From contig CALJDR010000069.1 of NCBI GenBank assembly GCA_938023515.1, positions 1 to 16,658 of the forward strand: a DNA stretch of 16,658 nucleotides, read 5' to 3'. A model generated the notes under the pieces. The model had not been told where the DNA came from, ran no database searches, and saw only the letters and a list, made by a program, of their open reading frames with translations. Source of the DNA: an uncultured Flavobacteriales bacterium (GTDB lineage Bacteria > Bacteroidota > Bacteroidia > Flavobacteriales > UBA1820). Below are positions 14,854 to 16,658 of the stretch, in pieces. Each line of letters opens with the position of its first letter. Within the stretch, counting starts at the first letter, position 1. Made by a program: the position numbers and the translations under genes.

Positions 14854-15930
14854 TCAACCGAGCAGGAGCAGTTTTTCCAAAAGTTCGCCGTATATCCGGA
14901 TACCCAGCTCCAGTTCGGCTACCTCCACGTATTCGTCCGCCGTATGGGAACGCGCCGACTCCCCGGGCCCGATCTTAAGCGAAGGGCAACTAAGCAGCGC
15001 CTGATCCGACAGGGTCGGCGATCCGAAAGGCTCCAGCCCCAATCCCAACCCGGCGCGCACCAGAGGATGGTCCATCGGGATGGAAGAAGGCCGCCTTTTG
15101 AGCGAACGCGGCACGGCTTCCGAACTTATCAGCCCCCTCAGCGTGCCCATCACCTGATCGTTGGTATAGGCATCGGTCGTACGGATATCCACGGTAAACG
15201 TGCATTTGTCCGGTATTACGTTATGCTGCGACCCGGCATTGACCATCGTCACGGTCATCTTCACTTTTCCCAGCATTTCGGACACCCGGGGGAATTCGTA
15301 TTCGGCAATAGCCTCGATATCCTTCACCGCCTTGTATATCGCATTATCCCCTTCTTCCCGGGCCGCATGTCCGCTCCGTCCGTGTGCCGTACAATCCACC
15401 ACGATAAGGGATTTTTCCGCCACGGCCATCCGCATACCCGTAGGCTCGCCCACGATCGCACAGTCGGGGACGGGTATTTCCTGCAACAGCGCCCCAATAC
15501 CGTTTTCGCCGGAACACTCTTCTTCGGCTACGGCGGCCAATATCAGGTTGTATCGTAAATTTTCCTTGTCGTAAAAAGAGGCAAACGCTTCGATAAGCGC
15601 CACCAACGGGGCCCCGGCATCGTTACTCCCCAACCCGAATAATTTTCCGTCTTCGAGCGCCGCCACATGGGGATCGCGCGTATATCCGGACGCCGGCCGT
15701 ACCGTATCGTGGTGCGAGCACAGCAGGATCGTCGGTTTCCCGGCCTCGAAATGCAGGTTCGCCGCCCACACGTTGTTACGCACCCGGGAGGCTTTTATTC
15801 CCCGGGAGGCCAAGTGCGACCCGATATAATCCGCCGTACCCTCTTCCTGCCGGGAATAGGACGGTATTTCCACCAAACGGGAAAGATTTTCCAAGGCACG
15901 GGCCAGCGATTGTTCGAGCGGCTTCATCAT
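14854..15930 (-). CDS. M20 metallo-deacylase, arginine-pathway type (ArgE-like)
   Basis: The 358-residue cytoplasmic zinc hydrolase is of the ArgE/DapE/ACY1 (M20) family. Metal and catalytic residues are all visible: H73 and D75 in SHHDTV, bridging D104 in GSNDAGAP, catalytic E137 and ligand E138 in AEEECSGE, E162 in VGEPTG, and H329 in ARSHTADEYV. The lid domain (about 170-285) includes HGRSGHAA and GSQHNVIPD. ArgE proteins remove the N-acyl group from an ornithine or citrulline intermediate. Adjacency to argH supports an arginine role over DapE. In Bacteroides the pathway runs through N-succinylated intermediates, so the substrate may be N-succinyl- or N-acetyl-citrulline; this is inference. 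I give no gene symbol because the acyl group is unsettled. Two ATGs (15930, 15927) are equivalent starts. Confidence 0.9.
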   Translation of the reverse strand: MMKPLEQSLARALENLSRLVEIPSYSRQEEGTADYIGSHLASRGIKASRVRNNVWAANLHFEAGKPTILLCSHHDTVRPASGYTRDPHVAALEDGKLFGLGSNDAGAPLVALIEAFASFYDKENLRYNLILAAVAEEECSGENGIGALLQEIPVPDCAIVGEPTGMRMAVAEKSLIVVDCTAHGRSGHAAREEGDNAIYKAVKDIEAIAEYEFPRVSEMLGKVKMTVTMVNAGSQHNVIPDKCTFTVDIRTTDAYTNDQVMGTLRGLISSEAVPRSLKRRPSSIPMDHPLVRAGLGLGLEPFGSPTLSDQALLSCPSLKIGPGESARSHTADEYVEVAELELGIRIYGELLEKLLLLG

Positions 15931-15943
15931 ACGGCAAAAATAA

Positions 15944-16612
15944 CTAAAAATATGTGGGCTTGTCCCTATCGGCCAGATTATCCGAAGAAAAACGGCGTAT
16001 TTTTTCGTTCAGCGCCTCAAAAAACGCCGGCAAACGCATCACAGACGCCCCACCCCGGAAGAGTTCCCCGGGCACGAACACCGTAAGGGCATGTTCCGTA
16101 TGGTTCCCCAGCCGGATCGCATCTTCGTCGGTAAACTCCTGCGGAGAGTCGGGCAAGAGGATCAACTGCACGTCCGACAGACGGAGCGTCGACAGGTCGG
16201 CCCGGACGATTTCCCGGGCGGCATCCCCATAAATATTTTCCAGTTTGTTCCGGCGGAGCAATTCCTGTACCAAGCCCATTCCCCCGGCCATTCCGTAAGG
16301 ATCTTTCTCTCCGAAAAATGCCGTCCTTACCGGCCCCACACCGGCCAAACTTTCTTCCAGCCGGGAAAAACCGTATTCTGCCTTGGTAACGACCTTTTCC
16401 GCCTCCGCTGCCCGGCCTATGGCCCGGCCTATTTCCCGGATATTATCATAGACCGCCGAAAGGGCGCCTCCTCCTACGGCAATAACCTCTGCCCCCACTC
16501 CGGCAAGGCTCTCTATCCTATCCAGGGCAGTCCCTTGCGGAACCAGCACGATATCCGGACGGTACTGCGCGAGCTCCGCCACATCCGCATCCTCCCGTAT
16601 TTTGGGCAACAG
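15944..16612 (-). CDS. C-terminal part of a BtuF/FepB-type periplasmic binding protein, cut by the contig end
   Basis: A leftward frame of 223 genomic codons runs from the contig edge to a TAG at 15946-15944. It shows the binding-protein pattern for cobalamin, heme or iron-chelate ABC import: EDADVAELAQYRPDIVLVPQ in the first lobe, then a long connecting helix with NIREIGRAIGRAAEAEKVVT, and a second lobe with VRTAFFGEKDPYGMAGGMGLVQELLRRN. The usual signal peptide or lipobox and about the first 80-100 residues are missing. The apparent start MYKRQ at 16627-16613 is translated adapter and must not be used. It is 13 bp ahead of the M20 gene, so these are probably one transcript. The ligand cannot be told, and no permease or ATPase is visible. 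Confidence 0.85.
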   Translation of the reverse strand: MLPKIREDADVAELAQYRPDIVLVPQGTALDRIESLAGVGAEVIAVGGGALSAVYDNIREIGRAIGRAAEAEKVVTKAEYGFSRLEESLAGVGPVRTAFFGEKDPYGMAGGMGLVQELLRRNKLENIYGDAAREIVRADLSTLRLSDVQLILLPDSPQEFTDEDAIRLGNHTEHALTVFVPGELFRGGASVMRLPAFFEALNEKIRRFSSDNLADRDKPTYF

Positions 16613-16658
16613 CTGTCTCTTATACACATCTGACGCTGCCGACGATACTCCTTGTGTA
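16613..16658. other. Sequencing adapter with index (Nextera, i5 side)
   Basis: 16613-16645 is the 33-base reverse complement of the Nextera read-1 transposase adapter (mosaic end ctgtctcttatacacatct, then gacgctgccgacga). 16646-16653 (tactcctt) is the reverse complement of an 8-base i5 index, AAGGAGTA. The final gtgta is the start of the P5 flow-cell sequence. None of this is genomic. Confidence 0.98.

Noticed and set aside
16613..16627. Start codon and residues MYKRQ for the binding-protein gene
   Set aside because: These five codons are adapter sequence; the gene is truncated and has no visible start.

Overview
The window is one assembled contig, not a slice of a finished chromosome. Both ends carry Illumina Nextera (Tn5 tagmentation) adapter sequence: positions 1-13, and 16613-16658 including an 8-base index. 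The genomic DNA is therefore 14-16612, and the genes at both ends are cut off. The organism looks like a Bacteroidota member, most likely Bacteroidales. Several promoters fit the -33 TTTG / -7 TAnnTTTG pattern of that phylum, most start codons lack a Shine-Dalgarno sequence, and the gene families are typical (LytS/LytTR pair, four-gene TolC-MacAB operon, C11 peptidase lipoprotein, many lipoproteins). The moderately high GC content would suit Rikenellaceae such as Alistipes, but that is a guess.

Layout. (1) 14-240: start of a leftward membrane protein, cut by the contig end, with a good promoter and a heptamer-repeat block just upstream of it. (2) 322-2806: leftward operon of an alpha/beta hydrolase, an SMP-30-type beta-propeller and a flavin-reductase-like protein, ending in a strong terminator. 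(3) 2927-4160: rightward single gene for a clostripain-family (C11) lipoprotein, transcribed divergently from region 2. (4) 4193-8845: rightward export operon of TolC-type outer membrane channel, MacA-type adaptor, MacB-type ATPase and separate MacB-type permease, closed by a perfect 12-bp hairpin terminator. (5) 8903-10698: overlapping LytS-type histidine kinase and LytTR response regulator, which may control region 4. (6) 10718-11792: thioredoxin reductase with its own promoter and terminator. (7) 11810-12922: leftward pair of an M15-like zinc peptidase candidate without a signal peptide and an unrecognised lipoprotein. (8) 13002-13468: small DUF805 membrane protein. (9) 13488-16612: leftward operon of a truncated metal/cobalamin-type binding protein, an M20 deacylase and argininosuccinate lyase.

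How the parts fit. Region 4 can form a complete pump spanning both membranes, and region 5 has the layout of its sensor-regulator. Region 9 supplies two late arginine-biosynthesis steps: deacylation of an N-acylated intermediate and the ArgH lyase reaction. Region 7 is the least explained part: a predicted peptidoglycan-directed enzyme 9 bp ahead of a lipoprotein gene resembles an effector-immunity arrangement, though this is only a hypothesis. I saw no tRNA, rRNA, CRISPR array, insertion sequence or integrase. No stretch above 300 bases lacks a gene.
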